64,000 bases of DNA. Origin: Bacteroidales bacterium (lineage in GTDB: Bacteria > Bacteroidota > Bacteroidia > Bacteroidales > UBA12077). Where the stretch lies: positions 1-64,000 of the forward strand of contig WTBR01000106.1 in assembly GCA_013138975.1 (NCBI GenBank). Reading direction: 5' to 3'. The notes beneath the pieces are model-generated. The model saw only the letters and a list, made by a program, of their open reading frames with translations, did no database searches and was not told the origin of the DNA. Of this stretch, positions 52,358 through 61,237 are shown in pieces (position 1 is the first letter of the stretch; each line of letters begins with the position of its first letter). The position numbers were made by a program, and so were the translations under genes.

Positions 52358-53575
52358 CTATTCTATTCTTATTGCTTCAGCAGGATTTAACTTAATTGCT
52401 TTTCGAGCAGGATATATCGATGATAAAATCCCAGTTACGATTACTAAAATGGTTACAATAATAACTGAGTCAAAACCAATTTCAGGATAAACAATAGAAT
52501 CAAAGCCGGCAGAGCTTAATCCTTCAGCCCATAAGGATAAATCAACACCCGTTTTCCCTGTGATTAATGTTAATAATACGGCAAATCCAATTCCAATAAC
52601 ACCTCCCACTAATGAAAGGAATATGGTCTCCAGTACAATCATGGAAAAAATTCTTAATTTATTCATTCCAACAGCCATAAGCATTCCTAATTCTTTAACA
52701 CGCTCAAGAATAACCATTAGCATGGTGTTAACTATACCAAAGCCTAAAGCTAAAAGAATGATTACAACAAAAATGTACATCATAAATTTCATGCTTTCGT
52801 TCATCATTTTCATATCGGGCATTAGTTCTGTCCAGGTCATTGTTTGCAATGCAGGATATTCCGATTTTAATTGATCTGCAATTTCATTTTCAATATTATT
52901 TTCATTCATTAAAACTGCAATTTCATGTCCTGCGTTATCTTCAATTTTAATAAGGTTTTGAAGATCTTCAATCCTTACGAAAGCCCGCATCTCGTCGTAG
53001 GTAGAATTCGCTGTTTTAAATATTCCTGCAACTCTGAATGCACCACCGGAAAGTGTTCCATCCATTTCAGTAACAGTAACCACAAGTTTAGATCTAACCT
53101 TAACTTTTAATTTCTTGGCAAGTTTTTCTCCAATAACTATTGGATTTCTTTTGACACCTTCGAAATAAGCACCATCAATAATTTTGCTGTGTAAGTTTGT
53201 TACCTTTTGCTCATTTTCGGGATTGATTCCAACCATTTGCACTCCGGAACCGGTTTCGGCCGACGAAATCATACAAGTTGCTATAAGTCTTGTAGACACC
53301 CCTGCAACATTGGGTTTTGATTCAATATTATCTTTTATAGAATTTATATCTGTAATATAATCGTGTACTTCATTTGTTTGCATATAATCTGCATGGTGTA
53401 ATTGAATATGAGACACTTCTGTCAATATAACATTATCAACACGCTGATTAACCCAACCAAACATAAATGCGATAGTATAGACTCCTGCAAAAACGCCCAA
53501 AGTGATAGCTGATATTATTACCAGACTTCTGGTTTTGCTTCTCCATACATTTCGCCATGATACTGACCAAATCAT
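52358..53575 (-). CDS. FtsX/LolE-type ABC permease (second)
   Basis: 405 residues from the Met at 53575 (MIWSVSWRNVWRSKTRSLVI); the frame opens 48 bases earlier without support. One N-terminal membrane helix, a periplasmic domain of ~230 residues, then three helices (about 268-390) with VKELGMLMAVGMNK and the ending IKLNPAEAIRIE. Similar in size and plan to the other permease gene; they probably form a heterodimer as LolC-LolE do. Confidence 0.92.
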   Translation of the reverse strand: MIWSVSWRNVWRSKTRSLVIISAITLGVFAGVYTIAFMFGWVNQRVDNVILTEVSHIQLHHADYMQTNEVHDYITDINSIKDNIESKPNVAGVSTRLIATCMISSAETGSGVQMVGINPENEQKVTNLHSKIIDGAYFEGVKRNPIVIGEKLAKKLKVKVRSKLVVTVTEMDGTLSGGAFRVAGIFKTANSTYDEMRAFVRIEDLQNLIKIEDNAGHEIAVLMNENNIENEIADQLKSEYPALQTMTWTELMPDMKMMNESMKFMMYIFVVIILLALGFGIVNTMLMVILERVKELGMLMAVGMNKLRIFSMIVLETIFLSLVGGVIGIGFAVLLTLITGKTGVDLSLWAEGLSSAGFDSIVYPEIGFDSVIIVTILVIVTGILSSIYPARKAIKLNPAEAIRIE

Positions 53576-53628
53576 AATTTTATTTTTTAATTGTTTGTAT
53601 ATTTTGTAATATATTATTATCAAGCATT

Positions 53629-53712
53629 AGGTGCTTAGCGGTTTTATTCATTAAAGAGTGTAGCATAATTTCAATTACTAAGATAATTGTAAATCTTAGC
53701 CGCTTAGCACCT
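53629..53712. repeat. inverted repeat between the permease genes
   Basis: AGGTGCTTAGCGG (53629-53641) against CCGCTTAGCACCT (53700-53712), one mismatch, loop of 58 bases. Related in style to the CACTTAG / CTTAGTG repeat at 55090. Confidence 0.65.
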
Positions 53713-53806
53713 TTGTTTAACTCGCTTTGAATAAATTGGATATTCATATTTAGCTTTTTTATATTCTGTCTTGAAACTTGATACTAAAATCTTTTAATCT
53801 ATTATT

Positions 53807-55024
53807 TTATGCCCGTAAAGCGTTTGTAACCTTAAGGTTCTTTACCTTAAATATCGGGTAAAGCGATATAATTAATGTAATTATAAATATTGCTAATACC
53901 TGGTTTGTAAAAACACTTGGTGCTGTTCCGAAAAACATATAAGGTTCGAATCCATATTGCAAGTAAGCTTCAGCAAGTTCTTCAGGTAATTCAATTGGAT
54001 TTCCAACAAGGAAAAGTATAATAGGAATACTTCCTAAAAATCCTGTAAAAACACCAACAATACCAATAAGAATTGTTTCGTAAAAAAGAATTATTGATAG
54101 TTTAAACTTTTGCATTCCAACCGCAATCATTACGCCCAGTTCTCTTTTACGTTCAGCAACCATCATAATGATGGTACCAAAAATTCCAAATCCGATTACA
54201 ATATATAGAATCGCTTTCATCACAATCCCTCCCGATCTATCACTATCGATAAATTGAACAATTTCAGGATTGATTTCTTGCCAAGTTAATACATTATAAT
54301 CGCCATTTACAGAGTGATTTAATTTTCTTGCAGCAGGAGCAACATCGGTATAATCATCAACCATAATCATTAACGAGGTAATCATACTTTCGGTTGAATA
54401 AAATTCCTGAGCGAGATTGATATCCATAAATACACCCAAGCTATTCATTTGCGGAGTGGAGAATTTTAAAATTCCTTTTACAGGATATGCACCGGCAGCC
54501 GTAACACCATGATAACCCTGACTGATTAAAATTATGGTATCGTTGATTCCTAATTTTAAATGCTTGGCAATATTGTCTGTAAGCAATACACCTTGGTCGC
54601 CGGAGTTTAAAAAATCTCCTTCCGAAATCCAATTCTTAAGATTTGATGTTAAATTATCTTTTTCGGGCTCAATACCGATTACTGCACCACCTCGTGTGTT
54701 TGGGCCTGATGAGAGTAAAGCAAAAGATTCTAGTCTTTTTGCAACTGTAGTTATTTCTTTAATCTCGGAAATCTCTGATATGAATTTATCAGTCGGTTCA
54801 AAAATATTGTTTATTGATTTGTTGTCTTGATATTCAGGATGTTGAATTTGTAAATATCCTGATGACAACTTAACCGACATATCAATCATGTTTCCGTAAG
54901 TTCCATCCTGAAGCGAGCTCATAATCGTCGAAATTAGCACACCAAAAAATATCGATGCAACTGTTATCAGCGTTCTTCGCTTATTTCTCCAAAGATTTTT
55001 CCAAGCCATAAAAAATAAATTCAT
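53807..55024 (-). CDS. FtsX/LolE-type ABC permease (first)
   Basis: 405 residues. N-terminal helix within MAWKNLWRNKRRTLITVASI, a periplasmic domain, three C-terminal helices (about 270-395) with MVAERKRELGVMIAVGMQKF and the ending VKNLKVTNALRA. Works with the other permease and ATPase to extract a lipid or lipoprotein-like substrate from the inner membrane. Confidence 0.92.
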   Translation of the reverse strand: MNLFFMAWKNLWRNKRRTLITVASIFFGVLISTIMSSLQDGTYGNMIDMSVKLSSGYLQIQHPEYQDNKSINNIFEPTDKFISEISEIKEITTVAKRLESFALLSSGPNTRGGAVIGIEPEKDNLTSNLKNWISEGDFLNSGDQGVLLTDNIAKHLKLGINDTIILISQGYHGVTAAGAYPVKGILKFSTPQMNSLGVFMDINLAQEFYSTESMITSLMIMVDDYTDVAPAARKLNHSVNGDYNVLTWQEINPEIVQFIDSDRSGGIVMKAILYIVIGFGIFGTIIMMVAERKRELGVMIAVGMQKFKLSIILFYETILIGIVGVFTGFLGSIPIILFLVGNPIELPEELAEAYLQYGFEPYMFFGTAPSVFTNQVLAIFIITLIISLYPIFKVKNLKVTNALRA

Positions 55025-55089
55025 AATTTAAATGATTATTATATGTTTTTAAACGTATTAAAAAGTGATCTGCGTTCGATTCTAAAATG

Positions 55090-55178
55090 CACCACTTAGA
55101 CACTAAGGTCACTAAGGTCACTAAGTTTTGTTACGAAAACGCTTAGTGTTTCTACGTGTTCTATGAGACTTAGTGGTA
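55090..55178. repeat. palindromic CACTTAG / CTTAGTG repeat
   Basis: CACCACTTAGACACTAAGGT and CACTAAGGTCACTAAG on one side face CGCTTAGTGTTTC and GAGACTTAGTGGT on the other, an imperfect large hairpin with an internal 10-base direct duplication. Confidence 0.6.
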
Positions 55179-55206
55179 AATGGCATAGTTTATTTTTCAT
55201 TAATAA

Positions 55207-55971
55207 TTAGCGTAAGCGTTTCATGTTTTGTTGTGAGAAAAACGAATTTTGTATTGCCACGTTGAATTTAATATCATCAATAATTACAACTGTTTTCTGA
55301 TTATCCTTATCAGCAGGAATAATTTCGATTTTAGAAGGAATTTTTCTTCCATCCATAAGCTTTACATCAGTTCCAAATTCAGTTTTAACCAAATATTCAT
55401 CTTCATCGAAATATTCTGATTTCATCATTAAATATTCATCTTTACTAATCCATTTAATGATTTTGCCCCACACAACAGCGGCATCTTCATTTGGGTACAT
55501 TTCAATTTTGTAGCAATCCCAACCGTCAATAGTTTCCGATCCAATAATTTTATGCGTAAAATCAACTACTATTGAAGATTCTTTTAAAATATCATCGTTC
55601 GTGTAATCAGATCCCATCCAGCCATCTGCCAACATCGATGGGGGCATCTTTATCATACGACTAATGGTTGGCATCCAGTTCCACATTTCTGTTTCACGTT
55701 TTAGAAATGCCTGACCCTTTTCTTTAGCGGGAGCAGTTATAAGTGTCATTGAATAATCTTTTTCCAATGTCCAAATTTTAAATTGAATGGTTCGTTCCCA
55801 GGTCGGTCGTACAATTGTCATTGTCATTGTTGCCTGACTGGATTTTTCACCATTCCATTTTGCATCGGCTTTTCTAACAATATCTTTAGCATCCTGTGCA
55901 AATACCGATGATAAATTAAATAAAACGATTACTGCAAATAGTCCTGATTTTAATACATTAACTGTCTTCAT
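55207..55971 (-). CDS. LolA-like outer-membrane lipoprotein-sorting protein
   Basis: 254 residues. Signal peptide MKTVNVLKSGLFAVIVLFNL ending SSVFAQ. The mature part has the MTMTIVRPTWERTIQFKIW, ITAPAKEKGQAFLKRETEMW and NWMPTISRMIKMPPSMLADG blocks of the LolA-like family found with FtsX-type permeases. It would carry the hydrophobic substrate across the periplasm. Five bases downstream of the TetR gene, so co-transcribed. Confidence 0.9.
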   Translation of the reverse strand: MKTVNVLKSGLFAVIVLFNLSSVFAQDAKDIVRKADAKWNGEKSSQATMTMTIVRPTWERTIQFKIWTLEKDYSMTLITAPAKEKGQAFLKRETEMWNWMPTISRMIKMPPSMLADGWMGSDYTNDDILKESSIVVDFTHKIIGSETIDGWDCYKIEMYPNEDAAVVWGKIIKWISKDEYLMMKSEYFDEDEYLVKTEFGTDVKLMDGRKIPSKIEIIPADKDNQKTVVIIDDIKFNVAIQNSFFSQQNMKRLR

Positions 55972-55976
55972 AATTC

Positions 55977-56561
55977 TTAAGATTTTTTTGAATACATTGA
56001 TATTATTTTGTTTTCTACCGCATCAATAGGGTAGTTCTCCGGATCTGAAACATAAGTCATTCCTACACCATCGAGCATGGATTGAAAAAGGTAAACTTCG
56101 GCTTGTGGGTCTTCATAGCCTTCGTGTTCGAAATATTCGAATAAAGTTTTGAAAAAAGGCTCGAACATTGCCCACAATTCATTTTCAAATAATTTTAACA
56201 CAGGAGCTTGAACCATTAATGAAAAATACAATCTGTAATAAACAACGTGCTCCCGTATAGTTTTAAACATTTGCTTTATGAAATGGATTAATTCTTCATT
56301 ACTTAGAATTCCATCGTGATTTGGATCGAAAAACTCCATTAAACTTTTAACCCCATGAAATATAATTGCTTTAAGCAAATCCTCTTTGCTTTCAAAGTAG
56401 TTATACATTAGCCCTTTAGATATACCGGCTTTTTTGGCAATTTTACTTATCGAAGACTGAAAATATCCTTCGTTTGCAAAAAGCTCAAGAGCAACTTCCA
56501 TAATTTTGTGCGTGGTCGTTTCCCTTATTTCTTCAAATTGTTCTGGTGTTCTTGGCGACAT
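55977..56561 (-). CDS. TetR/AcrR-family transcriptional regulator
   Basis: 194 residues. The N-terminal HTH (ISKIAKKAGISKGLMYNYFE) is typical; the C-terminal ligand domain carries no recognised signature but has a DPNHDGILSNEELI segment resembling an EF-hand loop, which is unusual for TetR proteins. It heads the export operon and probably represses it through the paired sites at 56573 and 56620. Confidence 0.92.
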   Translation of the reverse strand: MSPRTPEQFEEIRETTTHKIMEVALELFANEGYFQSSISKIAKKAGISKGLMYNYFESKEDLLKAIIFHGVKSLMEFFDPNHDGILSNEELIHFIKQMFKTIREHVVYYRLYFSLMVQAPVLKLFENELWAMFEPFFKTLFEYFEHEGYEDPQAEVYLFQSMLDGVGMTYVSDPENYPIDAVENKIISMYSKKS

Positions 56562-56572
56562 AATTATATGAT

Positions 56573-56633
56573 TGAACGTTTAGTCAGTGGTTGCATTTTA
56601 AAAAAACCGCTTTTATGAATGAACGGTTGGTCA
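56573..56633. promoter_or_regulatory. two TetR operator-like sites
   Basis: TGAACGTTTAGTCA (56573-56586) and TGAACGGTTGGTCA (56620-56633): the same imperfect palindrome TGAACGnTTnGTCA, 47 bases apart and 12 bases upstream of the regulator ATG. This strongly suggests autorepression. Confidence 0.7.
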
Positions 56634-56704
56634 AAGTAAGAAAATTAGAATTACAATTCCAACTATTTTTTAATTTTTGTTTTATTTAGTCTTGTGGTTT
56701 TAAG

Positions 56705-56775
56705 CAGACCTGACCTAAGAGGTCTTTTTATTTCCCACATGCCTGTGTTTACTACAAAGTCAGAATATTATTTAA
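56705..56775 (+). repeat. R5 repeat, second copy, with R4-like hairpin
   Basis: AGACCT...AGGTCTTTTT forms a short hairpin (56706-56725); after a spacer comes TACAAAGTCAGAATATTATT, as at 39541-39606. It lies 36 bases past the stop of the 56811 gene and may end its transcript. Confidence 0.55.
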
Positions 56776-56810
56776 ACCTTATTCTTTATAGCAATGTTTG
56801 CAACTGGGCT

Positions 56811-57236
56811 TTATTTTAAAGTAAGTTTTGCAATTGCTTGTTCTACATCGTTCACAAATCCAAGAATATTTTCATGACTCATGCCCTTTATCATAATTTC
56901 TATTTTATTACTCGGAGATTCAATTGATAATGTGTGCTTTTTAGTTTTAACAAAAGCAAAATAGAAAATTGCTGCAATCACTCCTCCTATTATTAAACCA
57001 GATACATCACCTTCTGATATTGTGAGAATTATTCCACCAACTGCACCAATTGCAGCTATTATCAAGTACAAAATATTGGTTACATAATGTATTTCAATAG
57101 ATGATACTTGTGAAAGCATTATTGACACAATTTTATTCCCTGTATTCATTCGAATTCTATGAGAAGTCAGAGTAACCAACTTATTGTCTGCTTCAGAAAC
57201 TAGTTTTTCGTCATTAAAATAAAGTGATTTGTCCAT
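56811..57236 (-). CDS. small membrane protein, DUF6232-like, unknown role
   Basis: 141 residues. A soluble start (SLYFNDEKLVSEADNKLVTL), two membrane helices at about 53-72 and 79-96 with a short SEGDVSG turn, and a second soluble strand-helix part. The layout fits bacterial PH-like proteins with two central helices. No operon partner; function unknown. Confidence 0.65.
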   Translation of the reverse strand: MDKSLYFNDEKLVSEADNKLVTLTSHRIRMNTGNKIVSIMLSQVSSIEIHYVTNILYLIIAAIGAVGGIILTISEGDVSGLIIGGVIAAIFYFAFVKTKKHTLSIESPSNKIEIMIKGMSHENILGFVNDVEQAIAKLTLK

Positions 57237-57823
57237 GTTATTTAGGTTTTATTTGGGTTTTTAGACTAAAATATTTTTTTGGATTTTTACGAATCTTTTA
57301 ATTTATTAAGACTTGAAAACTTCCAATAATTCTTTTTTGTTATACATCCTAAATGCATATTTTATTTTCAAGTTTCAAGTTTTGAATTACTTTATAATGT
57401 GTATTTTTCTTGCATAAAACTTGTTATTATTACAAATATAATCAAAATGTTCGTCACATATCTCTACACGAAATGTTAAACATAAAAATTAGAGAATATC
57501 CAAACAAATTTGATTAGATGGCTCATTACAAATTTTGGTTACCGGTAAGGAGCTAAACTGTAATAGTTGTTTGTCCAAAAAGTCTGATATTTGCCTTATG
57601 CTCGTTTTTCATTGTTTTTAGGTGAAATGTAGTAAACAGCGGTCAAAATTGTTCAGAACGCAAGAATAATCATCAACATTGTTACAATTATATTTGAAAT
57701 CATTAATAGAGAAGCACGTAATAAAAATTTAGATCTAACATATATTTGAACCCTGTTAAATCTTTCTAATGCCAAAATTCCTCTATTTATTCCTGTTTTA
57801 TTCTATATATAAATCTAATCTAC
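57237..57823. other. non-coding stretch with R6 repeat
   Basis: 587 bases without a gene. Bases 57489-57542 match 43411-43463 (R6) at most positions. ATCTAACATATATTTGAACC with a following CCTGTTAAATCT near 57733-57765 looks like a worn R4 hairpin. Nothing else is seen. Confidence 0.45.
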
Positions 57824-59116
57824 TTAAACTATTTCACGCTTTGTAAAATTTACTGTCTGAAGAATCACAAATCCTACAATAAAAAACAGAGCCATCGATA
57901 TCATACTATATCGCATGTTTCCTGTTACTTGCTCAATGTAAGCATAAGAGAATGTACCAACTACAATTGCTAACTTTTCTGTAATATCGTAAAAACTAAA
58001 ATACGATGCTGTGTCTAAGGTGTCTGTAGGAATCAATTTAGAATATGTTGATCTCGAAAGCGATTGAATTGCTCCCATAACAATTCCAATTATTCCACCC
58101 ATAATATAAAAGCTTATCTTTTCGTGCAAAAAATAACTTAGAACACAAACTGCAGCCCACATAATAAGAATAACTCCAATGGCAAATTTATTTCCTTTTA
58201 TCCTTGATAAATAAGCAAAAAAGTAAGCCCCAAATACAGCAAGAATTTGAAGTATAATTACAAGCATTATCATTTGATCGGCTTCAAAACCAATCTCTGA
58301 TTCTGCAAATAATGGTGCCAGTAACATAACTGTATGCACACCCATGCTAAATATGAAAAATGAAACCAAAAATCTTTTCATTACCATCTTTTGACTCAAG
58401 GCTGAAAATACTTTTTTCAATTCTTGAATCCCTTTACTTAATACTTTTGAATTGATTTTGTGTCCTGTTGGGCGATCTTTTAAATAATAAAAAGCTATTT
58501 GTGAAAAGCCAAGCCACCAAAAACCTACAAGTAAAAATCCAAACTTAGTAGCGTTTGACTTCGTTGCAAATCCAAAAGTATCAGGATTAAGAATAATTAC
58601 TAAATTCACTATTAATAGGATTACGCTACCAATATATCCCATAGCAAAACCTTTAGCACTTAAATTATCCATTCTATCAACAGTAGCCACTTCGGGTAAA
58701 AATGCATTATAAAAAACTAAGGAACCGGCAAAACCAATACTTGCTATTACTGAACATGCAATTCCATATTCCACATTCTCACCGTTAAAAAAGTATAATC
58801 CAATACAAGCCATCGCTCCGATGTATGTAAAACCTTTCATAAAACGCTTTTTTATTCCGGCATAATCGGCAATACCTGATAATACGGGTGATAAAAAAAC
58901 AATTATTAAAAAAGAAAAAGATATTGCATAGGTATATAACACTGTGTTTTTTACGCTCATTCCAAAGAACTGAACTATATCTCCTCCAAAAGCATCTTTT
59001 GTTGCAGCACTATAATAAATTGGGAATATAGCTGTGGTAATTATAAGATTATAAACTGAATTCGACCAATCATATGAGGCCCATGCGTTTATTATTCTTT
59101 TATTATTCTTTTCCAT
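57824..59116 (-). CDS. MFS transporter, UMF1 type
   Basis: 430 residues, about 12 membrane helices. The start NAWASYDWSNSVYNLIITTA is typical of the UMF1/Atg22-like group. Motif-like loops AGIKKRFMKGF and ALSQKMVMKRF and the C-terminal TASYFSFYDITEKLAIVVGT support it. Substrate unknown; fungal relatives export amino acids from the vacuole. A fragment of a close paralogue lies at 41517-41581. Confidence 0.9.
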   Translation of the reverse strand: MEKNNKRIINAWASYDWSNSVYNLIITTAIFPIYYSAATKDAFGGDIVQFFGMSVKNTVLYTYAISFSFLIIVFLSPVLSGIADYAGIKKRFMKGFTYIGAMACIGLYFFNGENVEYGIACSVIASIGFAGSLVFYNAFLPEVATVDRMDNLSAKGFAMGYIGSVILLIVNLVIILNPDTFGFATKSNATKFGFLLVGFWWLGFSQIAFYYLKDRPTGHKINSKVLSKGIQELKKVFSALSQKMVMKRFLVSFFIFSMGVHTVMLLAPLFAESEIGFEADQMIMLVIILQILAVFGAYFFAYLSRIKGNKFAIGVILIMWAAVCVLSYFLHEKISFYIMGGIIGIVMGAIQSLSRSTYSKLIPTDTLDTASYFSFYDITEKLAIVVGTFSYAYIEQVTGNMRYSMISMALFFIVGFVILQTVNFTKREIV

Positions 59117-59135
59117 TAATGATTTCTTTAGTTTC

Positions 59136-59475
59136 TTATCCGTCTAGCGGTTACTTTCAATAGAAAGTAGTATCAATAAAAACATTGTATTCTTTATAAA
59201 ACAGATCCGTTTGACGGATGCTATATTAAATCTCTCCTACTTACAGTTCTAATACTAATACCTTTTCCAAAGTTTTAAACTTTGGAAAAGATTCATGTTG
59301 TTTCATTATCCGTCTAGCGGTTACTTTCAATAGAAAGTAGCAACAATAATAACAGTATGTCTCTTATAAAACAAATCCGCTTGACGGATTCTATATTAAA
59401 TATTACTTACTTAAAGTTCTACTACAAATAACTTTACTAAAGTTTAAAACTTTGTTTTTCTATTATTCGTGGCAC
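59136..59475. repeat. tandem duplication of a 170-bp palindromic unit
   Basis: Two units, 59136-59305 and 59306-59475, both start TTATCCGTCTAGCGGTTACT. Each holds ACTTTC-AATA-GAAAGT and a TCCGT/ACGGA hairpin (ATCCGTTTGACGGAT or ATCCGCTTGACGGAT). The first also has a perfect 29-base palindrome at 59262-59290 (CTTTTCCAAAGTTT-T-AAACTTTGGAAAAG), which is broken in the second. No coding content. Confidence 0.85.
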
Positions 59476-59497
59476 GACTTAAAGTCGTGCTACGAAT
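59465..59497 (-). terminator. long hairpin after the glycosyltransferase gene
   Basis: ATTCGTGGCACGACTT (59465-59480) with AAGTCGTGCTACGAAT (59482-59497), 16 bp with one G-T pair, 16 bases past the stop at 59513, with T-rich minus-strand sequence beyond. Confidence 0.75.
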
Positions 59498-59512
59498 AGT
59501 TGGTTATCGAAA

Positions 59513-60499
59513 TTAATACAGTTCCATTATCCTCTTTACAATATAATCCTCATCCAAATCATTAATACATTTAAAATGCTTTTTTGGACATTGAGTAAAC
59601 CCAATTTTTGAACAAGGACGACATTTTAAATCTTTAATCTCTATTATTTCTGAATCAGGATGTGGCATATACGCATACATTCCAAATTCGGGAACGGTAT
59701 TACCCCAAACTGAAATTATTTTCTTTTTAAATGCGCTGGCAATATGCATTAATCCGGTATCTGGTGTTAATATAATATTTGCTTGTTTCACCAATGATGC
59801 TGATTGATTTATATTATAAGACCCACAAGTGTTATAGATATTCTTTCCAATTGCATTCTTTATTTCTTCTCCTTCTTCTTTATTATCCGGCCCACCCAAC
59901 AGTAAAATAGGCTTATCTATCTGCTTACAAATTGCAATTATTTTTTCTTTGGTGAGCTTTTTAGTATAATGATATGCTCCAACAACAACCCCAACATAAC
60001 CATTAACCAATTCTTCGGAAATTGTTTTTACAACTACTTCATCTTTTTCGGGTATAAAATAATCAAGTCCCTGTTCGTCGTTTTTAACATCAAAAACTTT
60101 TAGGGTATCAATGTATCTATCAACAATGTGAGTATCAGGTAGATTATTCTTTCTAAAATTAACCAGCATCCACTTTTCTTTGTTCAGTTTTTCAAATGAA
60201 AAAGAAATTGTTTTAAGTCGATTTTTAAACCTTGCTGTTCTAATATTTCTATGTAAATCAATAACATAATCGAAATGCTCATATTTTAACTCGTTAACAG
60301 TTTCTTTTAACGATTTTTTTAAAATATGTATCTTATCGACATAAGGATTGCTTTCTAAAATAGATTTGAATTGTGGCTTGGTTATATAATGAATTTCCAC
60401 ATTTTCTACTTGCTGTTTTAAATTTCTAACCACAGGAGTAGTAAGTACAATATCTCCTATTGAACTAAATCGGATTATTAAAAATTTTATCTTATTCAT
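59513..60499 (-). CDS. glycosyltransferase family 9 (heptosyltransferase-like)
   Basis: 328 residues. Two Rossmann halves: FLIIRFSSIGDIVLTTPVVR at the start and, in the second half, GVVVGAYHYTKKLTKEKI, ILLLGGPDNKEE and ANIILTPDTGLMHIASAFKK with the conserved D-T/S-G-x-x-H-x-A motif. A cysteine group near the end (CRPCSKIGFTQCPKKHFKC) is typical of this family in Bacteroidota. Transfers ADP-heptose-like sugars to the LPS inner core in other bacteria; the acceptor here is inferred. Confidence 0.92.
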   Translation of the reverse strand: MNKIKFLIIRFSSIGDIVLTTPVVRNLKQQVENVEIHYITKPQFKSILESNPYVDKIHILKKSLKETVNELKYEHFDYVIDLHRNIRTARFKNRLKTISFSFEKLNKEKWMLVNFRKNNLPDTHIVDRYIDTLKVFDVKNDEQGLDYFIPEKDEVVVKTISEELVNGYVGVVVGAYHYTKKLTKEKIIAICKQIDKPILLLGGPDNKEEGEEIKNAIGKNIYNTCGSYNINQSASLVKQANIILTPDTGLMHIASAFKKKIISVWGNTVPEFGMYAYMPHPDSEIIEIKDLKCRPCSKIGFTQCPKKHFKCINDLDEDYIVKRIMELY

Positions 60500-60625
60500 A
60501 ATTAAAAATATAAAGTATCAAGATATGAGTATCAAGACAAAAAGTTACGGCATTATTATACAAATAAACATTTTTACAATTAAACAATTAAACTTTTCAA
60601 TGCATAATACAGGTTTTGTATTAAC

Positions 60626-61196
60626 TAATATCTGTAAGTGAGTTTTCATTTAATGAAACTCCTCGCAGCAAGCTGACGAGGTATCTCTATGGAATATTTT
60701 ATTTTCCATACGCACCAAGGTGCTGGGAATATAAGCTTTGAGATCCATCGACTACACTTCGACAAGCTCAGTGGAGCCCGCTCGGGATCAGTTCGGCTAG
60801 ATGATTTTGATTACAAAATCATAGTCTCACTGATTTAAATATTAAGTTATTAGCCTTGCTAAGGTTAACTAATACCATTTAAATTTCAAAATGACTTATA
60901 AATAATTTGAATTATTTATTACTAAGATCATTAGCAAGTCGTAGCACGGATTCTCTTAAGAAAGAGCAGAACCTTTTTGTTACTGTATAACAGCCATTAC
61001 CAGATTTGCTTAATAATTTTAAAATCCGTGGCACGACTATTTAACTAAATTGAATTATTTTTTGAAAATATATAAGTGAAAAAGAAACGAATTATATATG
61101 TCATTTTGGTGTTTAATTGGTATAAAATAGGTGATATGAAATTATAATCAACTTGCTGATTATTAATAAATCCGTGCCCTGCTTTGCGGACTTAAG
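60626..61196 (+). repeat. nested repeat cluster: R2 interrupted by R3 and by R1 copy D
   Basis: R2 begins ATATCTGTAAGTGAGTTTTC (60627), breaks after TCATTTA, resumes as TTTAAATATTAAGT at 60837, breaks again after TTAACTAATA (60874) and resumes at 61124 with TGATATGAAATTATAATC to TGCGGACTTAAGG. The first break holds R3 (60654-60836, with CACTTCGACAAGCTCAGTGG and CCCGCTCGGGATCAGTTC). The second holds R1 copy D (60872-61123), which has the R1 ends but a different 100-base middle. No gene in the 60500-61237 gap. Confidence 0.8.
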
Positions 61197-61237
61197 GTAT
61201 TAAAATAAATAAGAAGAAGAAAATCGTTGAAATTTAT

